Assembly (NCBI GenBank): GCA_964371785.1
Contig: CAYJOL010000005.1
Coordinates: forward strand, 124,001-188,000
Origin: CAVQCT01 sp964371785
Lineage (GTDB): Bacteria > Zixibacteria > MSB-5A5 > GN15 > FEB-12
DNA length: 64,000 bases
Direction: 5' to 3'
In this document: piece by piece, positions 1-9,498 of the stretch
Position numbering within the stretch: the stretch's first letter is position 1
Layout: each line of letters starts with the position of its first letter
Position numbers and translations under genes: made by a program
Notes under the pieces: generated by a model
Seen by the model: only the letters and a program-made list of their open reading frames with translations
Told to the model about the DNA's origin: nothing
Database searches by the model: none

Positions 1-22
1 AAGCGGACTCTGCCCGGCTCGG

Positions 23-1435
23 TCAAACATCGTAGTACAAATCGAACTCATACGGAGTCGGCCGAACCCGAATCTCCATTACCTCTTTGCGCTTTATCTT
101 TGTCCAGTTCTCCAGCAGGTCTTCCGTAAACACTCCACCCTGCACGAGATAATCGTGGTCTTCCTCCAGAGCGTTTAATGCCTTATTCAAAGACGTAGGC
201 AGTTGGTGTATTTTCGTCAGCTCCTTGGGCGTCAGTTCGTCGAGATTCCGGTCGAAGGGAATACCCGGATCGATCTTATTCTTGATGCCGTCGATACCAG
301 CCATCAACATCGCCGCGAATGAAAGATAAGGATTCATGGTTCCATCGGGCGGCCGAAATTCAAAGCGCATCGTCTTGGGATCGCGCTGATAACCAGGGAT
401 TCTGATACAGGCGGTCCGGTTGCCTACTGAGTAGGTTCCGGCGACCGGAGCCTCGAAACCCGGGACCAGACGCTTGAAAGAATTGGTCGACGGGTTGGTG
501 AACGCCAGCAGGGAATCAACATGTTTCAGGATGCCGCCGATGTAGTTCAGACCGATCTTTGAAAATCTCGCCGGTCCTTTGGCGTCGAAAAACATTGATC
601 CTTTGGCATCGGCCAGATACTGGTGTACATGCAAGCCCGATCCCGGTTCGTTGAACAGCGGCTTGGGCATAAACGTGGCGGATTTGTTGTTGCGGAAGCA
701 GTGATTCTTGACGAAATACTTCACCTGCATGCTCTGATCGGCCATCTTCAACAACGGGGCAAACTTGATTTCGATCTCATGCTGACCGGCCGACCCGACT
801 TCGTGATGATGGTACTTCAATTCAATCCCGACTTCAGCTATCATGGACGCGATTTCCGAGCGAAGATTGAACGCCCGGTCCATCGGGGGCGCGGCATGAT
901 ATCCCCGCTTGTACTGAATTTTGTACCCGAGGTTTTCCTCGTCCATACCGGCGTTCCACTCGGCTTCCATTGAATCCAGATAGTAGAACGCCTGATCGGG
1001 GCCCTGGTAGAAATTCACCTTGTCGAACAGATAGAATTCGAATTCCGGTCCGATCACCGCCTTGACTCCCGGTTTCACCTTGGCGAGGTATTTCTCCGCA
1101 TCGGCGGCCACCCGGCGCGGATTACGCGAATAGGGCAGGATTTCATCCGCGGCATCCATAATGTCACAGATGAATGAGAGCGTCGGCCGATCAAAGAACG
1201 GGTCTACAAACACGGACGATGCATCCGGCAACGCGATCATGTCGCCCCGCTCGATCGACGAGAAGCCCGGCATCGAAGAGCCGTCGACTCCCACACCGGT
1301 GATAAAGAGGCTTTCGGTTAACGACGAAACAGGCAAGGTGATGTGATGCCACAGACCGATCAGGTCCGTGAATTTGAGGTCGATAAACTCGATCTGTTTA
1401 TCTTTAGCCAATTTGGCCAATTTCCCAAGGGCCAT
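23..1435 (-). CDS. glnA: Glutamine synthetase, type I
   Basis: This 470-residue protein makes glutamine from glutamate, ammonia and ATP in the cytoplasm and is a full-length type I enzyme. Visible family motifs in order are the N-terminal beta-grasp part (about 1-100), the glutamate-binding 'GPEFEFYLF', the metal/ATP part 'AGQHEIEIKF', 'NEPGSGLHVHQ', the flap region 'STNSFKRLVPG..AP' and 'FRPPDGTMNPYL'. The stretch matching the enteric adenylylation loop NLYDLPP reads 'NLDELTP', so the modifiable Tyr is absent and GlnE-type control is not expected. The ATG follows 'GAGAGGATATC' on the minus strand. A CRP-like palindrome lies 28 bases upstream of the start. The stop lies at the left edge of the window, so the downstream neighbour is not visible. 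Confidence 0.97.
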   Translation of the reverse strand: MALGKLAKLAKDKQIEFIDLKFTDLIGLWHHITLPVSSLTESLFITGVGVDGSSMPGFSSIERGDMIALPDASSVFVDPFFDRPTLSFICDIMDAADEILPYSRNPRRVAADAEKYLAKVKPGVKAVIGPEFEFYLFDKVNFYQGPDQAFYYLDSMEAEWNAGMDEENLGYKIQYKRGYHAAPPMDRAFNLRSEIASMIAEVGIELKYHHHEVGSAGQHEIEIKFAPLLKMADQSMQVKYFVKNHCFRNNKSATFMPKPLFNEPGSGLHVHQYLADAKGSMFFDAKGPARFSKIGLNYIGGILKHVDSLLAFTNPSTNSFKRLVPGFEAPVAGTYSVGNRTACIRIPGYQRDPKTMRFEFRPPDGTMNPYLSFAAMLMAGIDGIKNKIDPGIPFDRNLDELTPKELTKIHQLPTSLNKALNALEEDHDYLVQGGVFTEDLLENWTKIKRKEVMEIRVRPTPYEFDLYYDV

Positions 1436-1462
1436 GATATCCTCTCAATGACTATCTGCTAT

Positions 1463-1478
1463 TGTGACAATTTTCACA
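1463..1478 (-). promoter_or_regulatory. CRP/FNR-family operator-like palindrome upstream of glnA
   Basis: The minus strand reads TGTGAAAATTGTCACA, which matches the CRP core TGTGA-N6-TCACA at all ten conserved positions. It lies 28 bases before the glnA ATG and next to a possible -10 (TACATT), so a bound regulator would more likely block than activate. A wider inverted pair TGACAA/TTGTCA (1465-1470 and 1493-1498) overlaps it. Assignment to a regulator is inference. Confidence 0.45.
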
Positions 1479-1673
1479 TAATGTACAGTTTTTTGTCATA
1501 GGCGCAAGGAAATCTTATGCGACGCCGGGGTTGACTACAAAGGCTCAGGGCATCCGATCCGTGGTGCGCTATATCGCTTGGAACAGTGTATTCGCACGGT
1601 AAGCTTTCCTGTCAAGCAGACAATTCATAAGTAGTGTTCTTGTTGGAAACCATTGGCGACCTCACGGTAAAGC

Positions 1674-2261
1674 TTAGCCAGTTGCCTGCTTATGCTTAAG
1701 GCTCCGTGAGGCCAGCGCCGCACACGCGCCGTTGAGGACAAACACGTAGGCTACAAAAGCAGTATTTTCAAAGTTGTAGATTTGAACCGACAGAAAACTT
1801 ATTCCGAAGCCGAATGTGCTGATAGCGTAGGCGATCCAGCTCTCGGAATGAGGATGGCGATACGACTTGATAAGGGTCGGTATGCTCGCCAGCATATCGG
1901 CCAGCAGCGAAAACAGGAGGGCCAGGTTCGGATTGTCGGTAATTGCCCAAAGGATGATGCCGATGATGGCTGCTGCCATCAGGTAGTAGTCGCGCGGTTC
2001 ACTTTTCCAATAGGCTTTCTTGTTGAAGAAAGAGGCCGCGACGATGAGCAACGGCGTAAGTCCGGCGACAAACGACGTCCATGATAAACCCTCGACGCCC
2101 TGCACCCTTTGCGCCACAAAAATGACCATCGGGAAAATTCCCCAAAGCAGCCATGTGATGCGGTTGGGCTGGGCTTTGCCGACGATGGTTTCGTATAAGT
2201 AATAGAAGCCGCCGAGCGAGCCGATGAAGGCACCTATAATCGCGCAATATTCGGGTAGCAT
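1674..2261 (-). CDS. Small polytopic membrane protein, PQ-loop/SWEET-like layout
   Basis: A 195-residue integral membrane protein of unknown function. About six or seven hydrophobic segments are visible, with two similarly built halves: one contains 'QPNRITWLLWG' and the other 'SESWIAYAIST', each a polar/aromatic turn followed by a membrane helix. Such duplicated small membrane proteins resemble PQ-loop or SWEET-type carriers, but the diagnostic PQ pair is not present, so this is only a structural suggestion. It is a single gene between glnA and tRNA-Thr on the same strand, about 410 bases upstream of the glnA start, with no clear operon partner. Confidence 0.7.
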   Translation of the reverse strand: MLPEYCAIIGAFIGSLGGFYYLYETIVGKAQPNRITWLLWGIFPMVIFVAQRVQGVEGLSWTSFVAGLTPLLIVAASFFNKKAYWKSEPRDYYLMAAAIIGIILWAITDNPNLALLFSLLADMLASIPTLIKSYRHPHSESWIAYAISTFGFGISFLSVQIYNFENTAFVAYVFVLNGACAALASRSLKHKQATG

Positions 2262-2391
2262 TGGTTAAATCTACAGTTTGGCAGGTCAGGAGTCCTGCGC
2301 TCCTGACATTAGATACATGCGCTTCCTATTCTCCAGGGTGACCCACATCTCCGCATTGAGTGAGAAACCAGCCCCTTCCCCCAATACCAAA

Positions 2392-2464
<73 letters not shown>

Positions 2465-2728
2465 TTATTACAACTCTCTTCTCGAACCTCGAATAAAGCA
2501 TAAAATAGAGATTCGTCAAGATAATTGTTTCTCCAGGGAGTACTTAGCGGTTATCCGGAACCCGGGGATCATATCCAACCGGCGTCATTTAAGGCGATGC
2601 CTCTGAGCGAGGAACGTACATACCCATGGACACATCACGGACTACCCAGAAAAAAAACCTGAACCGATCACGCGTATTGCGGTTAAGATAAGTAACCCAT
2701 TGTGTGAAAACAGGAAAACTCTACGTAC

Positions 2729-3418
2729 ATGTCAAACACTGCCGAAATAAAGAATTTACCTTTTCGCGTCAAGGACTGCGCCTTGATCACGCGAATGGCC
2801 GGCGTGACCTCAGCCGTAAACCTCAGAGAGCTTCGCGAACGCTTCCTGAGCTGCCCTGACGCTTCTCTTTTTCACCACTTTTCCGAAACTTTGGTTCGAC
2901 CCAGTTTCGATGACCCGGAGTTCCGCAACGATTTCGCAGTCTGGTCCGCAAGAACGCTTCGGGACCGAATACTTGCTGAACGACTCGGGATTCTCAATCC
3001 CTACCGATGCGACTCCATTGAGCAGCTGCGAGAGAAGGTGACGGATGTCCTGGATGAGCGGTTAAGTGAACTGCCTTACGTCCCGTCGGTCCACAAGGGC
3101 GATGAATTCATCTTTATGCAAGCGACAACGGTAGTCTTCGAGACCGACTTGACCATCATGTTTCCTATCGAGCTGGTTAAAGCGCTTCCTCAAATGACGA
3201 CCAGCAGCATATATTATCATTTTGTCGAGGCGCGGCGGCGCACTCCGGGCAAGATCGATGACTTCACCGCATGGTTATCTGAGTTTGGCGAGGGGCAGAC
3301 TAAGGTTATTGAGTCGCTTCGAAGTCTCGACTTCTATTATCTTACTTTGACGGAGCTGAAAAACGCCCTTATCAAAGCTGTTCAGCCGTTCAATTTCGGA
3401 GGACAGTTTGGCAAATAA
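2729..3418 (+). CDS. DUF5752-like protein, first gene of the trehalose operon
   Basis: A 229-residue soluble protein with no signal peptide or membrane segment and no known catalytic motif that I can identify. It resembles the DUF5752 family, which from memory sits beside TreT-type glycosyltransferases; I cannot run a search to confirm the family. It is rich in charged helical segments, with a central strand-rich part around 'HKGDEFIFMQATTVVFETDLTIMF'. Its last 11 bases overlap the start of the TreT gene, and the Shine-Dalgarno of treT (GGAGGA) lies inside its coding end, so the two are translationally coupled. A regulatory or partner role for the trehalose synthase is plausible but not shown. 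Confidence 0.75.
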   Translation: MSNTAEIKNLPFRVKDCALITRMAGVTSAVNLRELRERFLSCPDASLFHHFSETLVRPSFDDPEFRNDFAVWSARTLRDRILAERLGILNPYRCDSIEQLREKVTDVLDERLSELPYVPSVHKGDEFIFMQATTVVFETDLTIMFPIELVKALPQMTTSSIYYHFVEARRRTPGKIDDFTAWLSEFGEGQTKVIESLRSLDFYYLTLTELKNALIKAVQPFNFGGQFGK

Positions 3419-4649
3419 ATCCCTTTCCATGTATGAGCCGATTGTCGGCAAGGTGGTCACATCGCAGTTGAAGCAACTGGCCGGAGACCTCACCGGAGCT
3501 AAAGTGGTACACGTCAACTCGACCAAAGCAGGCGGCGGAGTGGCGGAAATCCTGCACTGGCTCGTTGAGCTCATGACCGACCTTGGGCTGGAGTGCAGCT
3601 GGGAAGTAGTCAATGGAAACGACCCGTTCTTCAATGTCACCAAAGCGTTCCACAACGGCCTTCAGGGCAATCATGTCGCGCTGAGTGATTCCATGATTCA
3701 AACGTACGAACAGACAGTGGCTGGTAATGCCGAGCGCCTGAGAGAGAAGCTCGAAGATGCAGACTTCGTATTCATCCATGATCCACAGCCCGCGCACCTG
3801 CTCTCGCTCTGCCCCAATCGAAAAGGGAAATGGATCTGGCGGTGCCATATCGATGTGAGTCACCCGAATCGAAGCGTGTGGAATTATATCCGTAGAATCG
3901 TATCCGGTTATGACGCCAGCATCTTTTCGATGCCCACCTTTGCGCAACGTCTGCCCCACCCCCAATTCATTATAGCGCCGAGCATCGACCCGCTCAGCGA
4001 AAAGAATCGTGACCTGCCGCAGGCGGAGATAGACGATGTCATGGAGCGTTTCAAGCTCTCAAAAGATAAACCGATTCTCACGCAAATATCACGCTTCGAC
4101 ATGTTTAAGGATCCGATCGGTGTTATCGAGGCGTTCAATCTGTTGAATGGATCGGTCGACGCCCAATTGGTCCTGGCCGGCGGTGAGGCCACGGATGACC
4201 CCGAAGGTGCGCGCGTCTACCAGGAGGTCCTTGATGCGGCCGGAAAAGATCGCCGGATATTCGTATTGATGCTCCCCAGCGACGCTCATCGCACCATCAA
4301 CGCCCTTCAACGAGCATCGACAATAGTCATTCAAAAATCGATCCAGGAAGGATTTGGCCTCACCGTCACGGAAGCAATGTGGAAGGGTAAGCCGGTCATC
4401 GGCGGCAACACCGGAGGCATTCGCTTGCAGGTGCACAACCATCACACCGGCTACCTCGTCGACACGCCTGAAGGCGCCGCCTTGCGCATTCGTGAACTGT
4501 TGCGTCAACCGGAGAGGCTCGAAAGAATCGGCCGCACCGCCCGAAGTTTTGTGAAGGAAAACTTTCTGCTGACACGGCATCTCCGCGAATATCTCACGCT
4601 CATGGTCGGCTTCAGGCGAGGTCTGGACAACAACCTGATATCGGTTTAA
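3408..4649 (+). CDS. treT: Trehalose synthase TreT-type glycosyltransferase (GT4)
   Basis: This 413-residue GT4 glycosyltransferase is expected to join NDP-glucose and glucose into trehalose reversibly in the cytoplasm. It has the two-domain GT-B layout: the N-terminal acceptor side starts with 'VVHVNSTKAGGGVAEILHWL', and the C-terminal donor side carries 'LTQISRFDMFKDPIGVIEAF' and the retaining-GT E..E motif 'EGFGLTVTEAMW' (about 313-324). The length matches the archaeal TreT family (about 410). The start is taken as TTG at 3408 because GGAGGA lies four bases before it; the next ATG at 3430 lacks such a site. It overlaps the upstream gene by 11 bases and is followed nine bases later by otsB. 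Sucrose-synthase-like or phosphorylase activity is a less likely alternative. Confidence 0.88.
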   Translation: MANKSLSMYEPIVGKVVTSQLKQLAGDLTGAKVVHVNSTKAGGGVAEILHWLVELMTDLGLECSWEVVNGNDPFFNVTKAFHNGLQGNHVALSDSMIQTYEQTVAGNAERLREKLEDADFVFIHDPQPAHLLSLCPNRKGKWIWRCHIDVSHPNRSVWNYIRRIVSGYDASIFSMPTFAQRLPHPQFIIAPSIDPLSEKNRDLPQAEIDDVMERFKLSKDKPILTQISRFDMFKDPIGVIEAFNLLNGSVDAQLVLAGGEATDDPEGARVYQEVLDAAGKDRRIFVLMLPSDAHRTINALQRASTIVIQKSIQEGFGLTVTEAMWKGKPVIGGNTGGIRLQVHNHHTGYLVDTPEGAALRIRELLRQPERLERIGRTARSFVKENFLLTRHLREYLTLMVGFRRGLDNNLISV

Positions 4650-4658
4650 CGAGGTCCT

Positions 4659-5432
4659 ATGCAGGTACTTAACAGTTCAATCGACCCGGCAGTATTCTTC
4701 CGACGGATAGACGAATCGGCCGAGCGTGTACTCATGCTGGACTATGATGGCACGCTCGCGCCTTTCGAAATCGAACGTTCGCAGGCCGGGCCGTATCCCG
4801 ACCTGATCCCCACGCTCGAAAAACTCGCCGCATCGAACCGAACCCGAGTCGCTATAATCAGTGGTCGTACCATCAAGGATCTTCGCAACCTCCTCTGCCT
4901 TGCCAGTCTTCCGGAACTCTGGGGGTGTCACGGATTGGAACGACTGTCCCGCGACAGCCGTTACGAAACCATCGAGGTCAACACATCAGCAGCGCACGGT
5001 TTACGCGAATTTGAACAGTGGATCCACCAGGCGCGGATGGAAGATTACGTTGAGACTAAGCCCTCGGGCTACGCTTTTCATTGGCGCGGCAAGCCTCGAC
5101 AGGAAGCGTTACGAGTTGAATCGGCGGTCAAATCGGCCTGGTCGGATGATCCACATCACTTTCATTTGATGCTGCGGGATTTCGATGGTGGGCTGGAGAT
5201 TCGAGTGCCGGTGGCCTCAAAGGCGAACGCGGTATCCCGGCTCATGAGTGAATCGTCGGAAGCGGTCACGGCGGCGTACTGCGGCGATGACCTCACTGAT
5301 GAGGATGCGTTCGCGGCGCTCGGTGACCGCGGACTTAAGGTCCTGGTACGGGATGCCCTGCGCCCCACCAAAGCCGACATTTGGATCAAACCGCCCAGGG
5401 AATTGGCAGATTTTCTTGACAGGTGGATCTAA
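4659..5432 (+). CDS. otsB: Trehalose-6-phosphate phosphatase
   Basis: A 257-residue HAD-superfamily phosphatase that removes phosphate from trehalose-6-phosphate. The nucleophile motif 'LDYDGTLAPF' lies at about residues 27-36 (Asp28 and Asp30), followed by 'IISGRTIKDL' and the late acid motif 'CGDDLTDEDAF' near the C-terminus that holds Mg2+. The length is normal for OtsB. The ATG follows a GAGG box four bases upstream and is nine bases after the treT stop, so it belongs to the same operon. OtsA follows after a 104-base gap, which gives the cell both the TreT and the OtsAB route to trehalose. Confidence 0.95.
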   Translation: MQVLNSSIDPAVFFRRIDESAERVLMLDYDGTLAPFEIERSQAGPYPDLIPTLEKLAASNRTRVAIISGRTIKDLRNLLCLASLPELWGCHGLERLSRDSRYETIEVNTSAAHGLREFEQWIHQARMEDYVETKPSGYAFHWRGKPRQEALRVESAVKSAWSDDPHHFHLMLRDFDGGLEIRVPVASKANAVSRLMSESSEAVTAAYCGDDLTDEDAFAALGDRGLKVLVRDALRPTKADIWIKPPRELADFLDRWI

Positions 5433-5536
5433 TGTAATTTCGCGCCAGGCCACCATGCTCTGAGCGCTCGTGTAAATTCCGTTAGGCGCATCGAATCCGG
5501 CGCCCGGACCATCTGAGTACGCTACGCCATGGGAGA

Positions 5537-6997
5537 ATGATTGTGCACAAATCAGAAACCGAACGGCGATTATTCATAGTCTCGAACCGACTGCCCATTA
5601 TCATTACCCGGGACACCGGCGAATGGGACATTACTCCAGGTTCCGGCGGTCTCGTCACCGCCCTCGATCCGCTGATGAAACGGAATCATGGCCTCTGGTT
5701 GGGATGGCCGGGGGCCGGAGCCGACGCACCGATCGACACACTGCTGGAGCGGCACAGCCAGCAACATGGCTACAATCTTGCGGGCGTATCGCTGACCGGC
5801 GAAGAAGTAGATCTGTATTACCGCGGATTTTCGAATCAATCCATCTGGCCGCTCTTCCACGACCTTCTTGGTTACTGCTCATTCGACTTCAAGAAGTGGA
5901 ATTTCTATAACCTCGTGAATGAGAAGTTCGCCGCCGAAGTCGCGAGGTTGTACCGCGGCGACCAATTCGTGTGGATTCACGATTACCAGTTGATGCTCGT
6001 CGCCCACTATCTCCGCGTGTTGGGTATCGACGCAGAATTGAATTTCTTTCTGCACATCCCTTTCCCTTCAGCCGACCTCTTTGCCCGGCTCCCCTGGAAG
6101 GACGAGATCATTGGCGGCCTGCTTGAGTATGACCATATCGGTTTCCAGACCGCGCATGATCGAAGGAATTTCACGCAATGTATCCGGTCGTTAGTCCCAC
6201 AGGCCCGGATTACCGTAAGCGGCCGGCAGTCGATTGTCCATCTCGCCGGTCGCGAGGTCAAACTGGGAACCTACCCGATCAGTATTGATTTCAACGAGTT
6301 CAACCGCGATGCCAAAAGCAAGGAAGTGGCCGATGCCGCCTGGTACACGCACGAGAATTTGCCCGGGCGGGTCCTCCTGCTCGGCGTCGACCGGCTTGAC
6401 TACACCAAAGGAATACCGGAGCGTTTTCTGGCCTTCCAGCGGGCCCTGGAAAAGTACCCCGATCTGCATCGAAACGTTTCGCTCGTGCAAATTGTGGTCC
6501 CAAGCCGTCTCCGGGTTCAGGAATACCAGGACTTAAAGGCCCAGCTCGACACCCTTGCGGGCAACATTAACGGTCGATTCTCTCAGGGCGGATGGGTACC
6601 GATTCATTACATGTTCCGGGAGTTGGACCGGACGCAGCTTCTCGGCTATTACCGCGCTTGCGAAATCGCCCTGATTACGCCGCTTCGCGACGGCATGAAC
6701 CTGGTGTCAAAAGAGTATTGTGCGTCGTCCGTGGACAACGACGGCGTGTTGATTCTCTCCGAGTTTGCCGGAGCGGCCGACCAGTTGGCCAAAGGGGCTA
6801 TCATGGTGAATCCATATGACCTTGAGGGGACGGCCGATGCAATCTACGCGGCATACGTGATGAGCTCGGAGGAACGCCGGCAAAGGATGCGACTGCTCCG
6901 CTCCGAGATCAGGCGGAATAATGTGCATCGATGGGTCCAGTGGTTTTTGACGTCGGAGCGACGAATGACCGACCGAGAAGAAAACAAGCAAGCTTAG
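5537..6997 (+). CDS. otsA: Trehalose-6-phosphate synthase
   Basis: A 486-residue GT20 enzyme that makes trehalose-6-phosphate from UDP-glucose (or ADP-glucose) and glucose-6-phosphate. Motifs in order are 'IVSNRLPI', 'GGLVTAL', 'WPLFHDLLGYC', 'VWIHDYQLMLV', 'LHIPFPS', 'VDRLDYTKGIPERFLAF' and 'LRDGMNLVSKEY', covering both Rossmann domains. The length is in the usual OtsA range. ATG 5537 is only two bases after GGGAG, so the GTG two codons later (5543) is an equally good start. It closes the DUF5752-treT-otsB-otsA operon. No terminator hairpin was recognised between it and the convergent tRNA-Leu gene. Confidence 0.95.
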   Translation: MIVHKSETERRLFIVSNRLPIIITRDTGEWDITPGSGGLVTALDPLMKRNHGLWLGWPGAGADAPIDTLLERHSQQHGYNLAGVSLTGEEVDLYYRGFSNQSIWPLFHDLLGYCSFDFKKWNFYNLVNEKFAAEVARLYRGDQFVWIHDYQLMLVAHYLRVLGIDAELNFFLHIPFPSADLFARLPWKDEIIGGLLEYDHIGFQTAHDRRNFTQCIRSLVPQARITVSGRQSIVHLAGREVKLGTYPISIDFNEFNRDAKSKEVADAAWYTHENLPGRVLLLGVDRLDYTKGIPERFLAFQRALEKYPDLHRNVSLVQIVVPSRLRVQEYQDLKAQLDTLAGNINGRFSQGGWVPIHYMFRELDRTQLLGYYRACEIALITPLRDGMNLVSKEYCASSVDNDGVLILSEFAGAADQLAKGAIMVNPYDLEGTADAIYAAYVMSSEERRQRMRLLRSEIRRNNVHRWVQWFLTSERRMTDREENKQA

Positions 6998-7062
6998 GCG
7001 ATTGTACTCCCGCCGTGTGGACTTGGCAGGGCGGCGCAATTCTATGCTCAGCATTATAGAAG

Positions 7063-7148
7063 TGCCGGAGGTCGGACTCGAACCGACACGCCTCTTTCGA
7101 AGCAAGGGATTTTAAGTCCCTGGTGTCTACCACTTCCACCACTCCGGC
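7063..7148 (-). tRNA. tRNA-Leu (UAA)
   Basis: An 86-nt class II tRNA on the minus strand: acceptor GCCGGAG/CTCCGGC, anticodon stem AGGGA/TCCCT with loop CTTAAAA (anticodon TAA), a long variable arm and T-arm GTCGG/CCGAC with TTCGAGT. The discriminator is A and CCA is not encoded. Its 5' portion is repeated at 9499-9534 and 14896-14920. Confidence 0.97.
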
Positions 7149-7279
7149 AGCCTGATTAGCGGCAATAAGTTATGGAATTGGAGGAATTGACGCAAGGGAT
7201 TAAAAGTGTCTGGCGGGGCGAGAATAGCCCGTTCGCCTGGGTCATCGATGGAAAATAACCGGCTTAGCGGGATGCTCTC

Positions 7280-9298
7280 CTAATTGCCCATGGCGTCCTG
7301 CAACTCTTTTACTTTCGATTGTTCACGGGGAGTTCTTGAGAGTTTAGCAGCGTTGCGTAAGTACTCCCTGGCCCGATCGAGGGATCCCCGGTAGTAGGTG
7401 CTCGCAGCGAGACCGTACTGGGCATCAAACAGCGACGAATCCATATTTAGGGCCTGCCCAAAGCAGGACATGGCCATATCAATATTGCGGATGGACAGAT
7501 TGTAGTTGCCAAAGTTAACCAGAATTAACGGGTCGTGACTGTTCAATTCGTAAGCGCGTTCAAGGAGCTGTCCCCCGATTCGGGGCTCTCCGGAATTCAT
7601 GAGAATCACACCTGCCTCCATCTGCGCCCGAGCGTCCGACGGGAATCGGGAAGCAATTTGGTGACTGAGTTGTTGGAGATTCTCGTTCGTTCCCCACTTC
7701 TCAAGATAGTCGCGCATCAGGAGATAGTTGTTGACGTCCGTACTATCGGAATTAAGTAGAGTGGTGATGACGCGGCCGGCCGGGTTTCGTTCCCCCGCAG
7801 CCAAGTATTCTTGTGCCAATTTTGTGCCGATATAGAGCGTATCTGTCAAACTGCGAGGCGGCGTATTCCAGGCCCTTTCCGCGTAATTGATTCGAACGCT
7901 ATCAAGTTCCGGATAGTTCGCTGCGTGATTGTAAAGCAGAACCCAATCCTGATATGTGTTTCTGAAATGAGTTTGATCGATCAGTTCGGCAAATCGTGCG
8001 GCAGAACGTATCGGCGTGCCATTGATACCAGCGAAAGCAAACACCAGTGAAGCTCCAATGAAAATCATTGACCACAGTTGGGGGGGCAATCCGTCTTCTC
8101 GCACTGAGATATAGAGGATGACAATTGCCGCAAGCAGAATGAAGGCGGGCACTGAGAATAGATCCCAGTCTCTCGCCGGCCCGAGTATAGGATTGAAGAA
8201 TATCAAGAACACGGCGGCGGGAAGCAATACCCAGAGTATATAAATCACCTTTGGCTGAGGGTCTGACCATACTTTTCGAAAGGAGCTAATCAATACGGGC
8301 AAGAGCATGAGGCCTGGCAGAGCACACAGGGTCAGCCAGTTGAACACGCCTATCAAATGATGCCCGGCAAAGATGGATAACTCCTGCTGATTAGAAGGTA
8401 TCAATGGAACCAGGTTGCGATGGACGATGTCAATGCCCAGCCAGCCTGCAACATACGCTCCGCAGGTGCCGGCCACGAGGAGGAACAGCATTGGCCGATT
8501 GATACGATGTAGCTCGGATGGTGTCGTCTTCCTCCCTACAAGAGCGACAGCGATCGACGATGGTAAGAATATCACTGCGGCAGCAAGATGAGTGGCGGAG
8601 GCAATCAGATACAGGCCGAAGTAGATTAGCTTCCCTCGCCCGTCGGAGAAAGACCGTAGGCCCGCCAATAGGAGCCAGGGGACGAGGGCCGCGACGATCG
8701 AGTAGCTCTCGACATAACCGAAGAATAGAACAACTGTTCCGGAAGCAAGTAATGCAGCCGCTATGGGTATAAGCTGAGATTTCGAAAGAAACCGCGCCAG
8801 GCAAAAGATTCCGACAACGAAAACCAAACCACTACAGGCGCTGACGACTCGGTAAACCAATGTGGCCTTGAGGCCCAAGGGTGCGAAGACATACTGATAT
8901 AGAAGACTATGAAGAAGAAAATCCAGAAACTCGGTTGGATGCAGCCAACGGCCGTCAACAACCTCATTCGAGCGCAGTGCACCGTCTCCAAGCAGGGGGA
9001 TAGACTCGTGGAAATAGAGGCCGAGAACCAGCAAGCCGAGCCCCGACCCACCGGCGATCAACCAGAAGGTAGTTCGATTGCTCGCAGCAGCCAAAGAGAC
9101 CTTGCGAAGTTGCGCATCGAGTGATTGTGCAACCTTTGGGATGAGCAGGACCAACGCACCGAGCGCAACAAAGACCGTTAGGGACTCTGGATAATAAGAG
9201 AATAGATTTGAACCCCACAAGGTCTTCACCCCAAAGGCACTGGATGCAACTACAATCGCAGACAAGAGTATCGCCGACGCCGTCGACGTGCCTCGCAA
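7280..9298 (-). CDS. Polytopic membrane protein with C-terminal TPR repeats, GT-C-like
   Basis: A protein of about 672 residues of unknown specific function. Residues about 1-430 hold ten or more membrane helices with an acidic first loop 'LLGDGALRSNEV' and later 'GPARDWDLFSVPAF', a layout seen in GT-C-fold lipid-linked glycosyltransferases. The last 180 residues contain tetratricopeptide-like helices ('LLERAYELNSHDPLILVNFG', 'ALNMDSSLFDAQYGLA'). The start is placed at TTG 9298 because AGGAGG lies five bases upstream; an upstream ATG at 9355 would add 19 polar residues. It is the only gene between tRNA-Leu and the first tRNA-Leu fragment, so it looks like cargo of an integrated element. The exact substrate cannot be inferred. 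Confidence 0.8.
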   Translation of the reverse strand: MRGTSTASAILLSAIVVASSAFGVKTLWGSNLFSYYPESLTVFVALGALVLLIPKVAQSLDAQLRKVSLAAASNRTTFWLIAGGSGLGLLVLGLYFHESIPLLGDGALRSNEVVDGRWLHPTEFLDFLLHSLLYQYVFAPLGLKATLVYRVVSACSGLVFVVGIFCLARFLSKSQLIPIAAALLASGTVVLFFGYVESYSIVAALVPWLLLAGLRSFSDGRGKLIYFGLYLIASATHLAAAVIFLPSSIAVALVGRKTTPSELHRINRPMLFLLVAGTCGAYVAGWLGIDIVHRNLVPLIPSNQQELSIFAGHHLIGVFNWLTLCALPGLMLLPVLISSFRKVWSDPQPKVIYILWVLLPAAVFLIFFNPILGPARDWDLFSVPAFILLAAIVILYISVREDGLPPQLWSMIFIGASLVFAFAGINGTPIRSAARFAELIDQTHFRNTYQDWVLLYNHAANYPELDSVRINYAERAWNTPPRSLTDTLYIGTKLAQEYLAAGERNPAGRVITTLLNSDSTDVNNYLLMRDYLEKWGTNENLQQLSHQIASRFPSDARAQMEAGVILMNSGEPRIGGQLLERAYELNSHDPLILVNFGNYNLSIRNIDMAMSCFGQALNMDSSLFDAQYGLAASTYYRGSLDRAREYLRNAAKLSRTPREQSKVKELQDAMGN

Positions 9299-9498
9299 AT
9301 CATCCTCCTGTAGATATATAGCCTTCTTTGGTAAACAGTATCTCCGTAATGGCAAATGTACACTTGCGGAGAGTTGCGATCAACAAGAAAAGCAGGAGAT
9401 GAGCGATGGGGGCAGTGTCCGGAGATACTTGGCCCGTCGCTTCGTTATCAATTATGTCGGTGTTCAATCACCCGCATTTTTCGTCAGAATCGCTTTTA

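Noticed and set aside
6909..7142. Open frame across tRNA-Leu starting 'MVEVVDTRDLKSLA'
   Set aside because: It is the tRNA read as protein, a known database artefact; it has no ribosome site and overlaps otsA in antisense.
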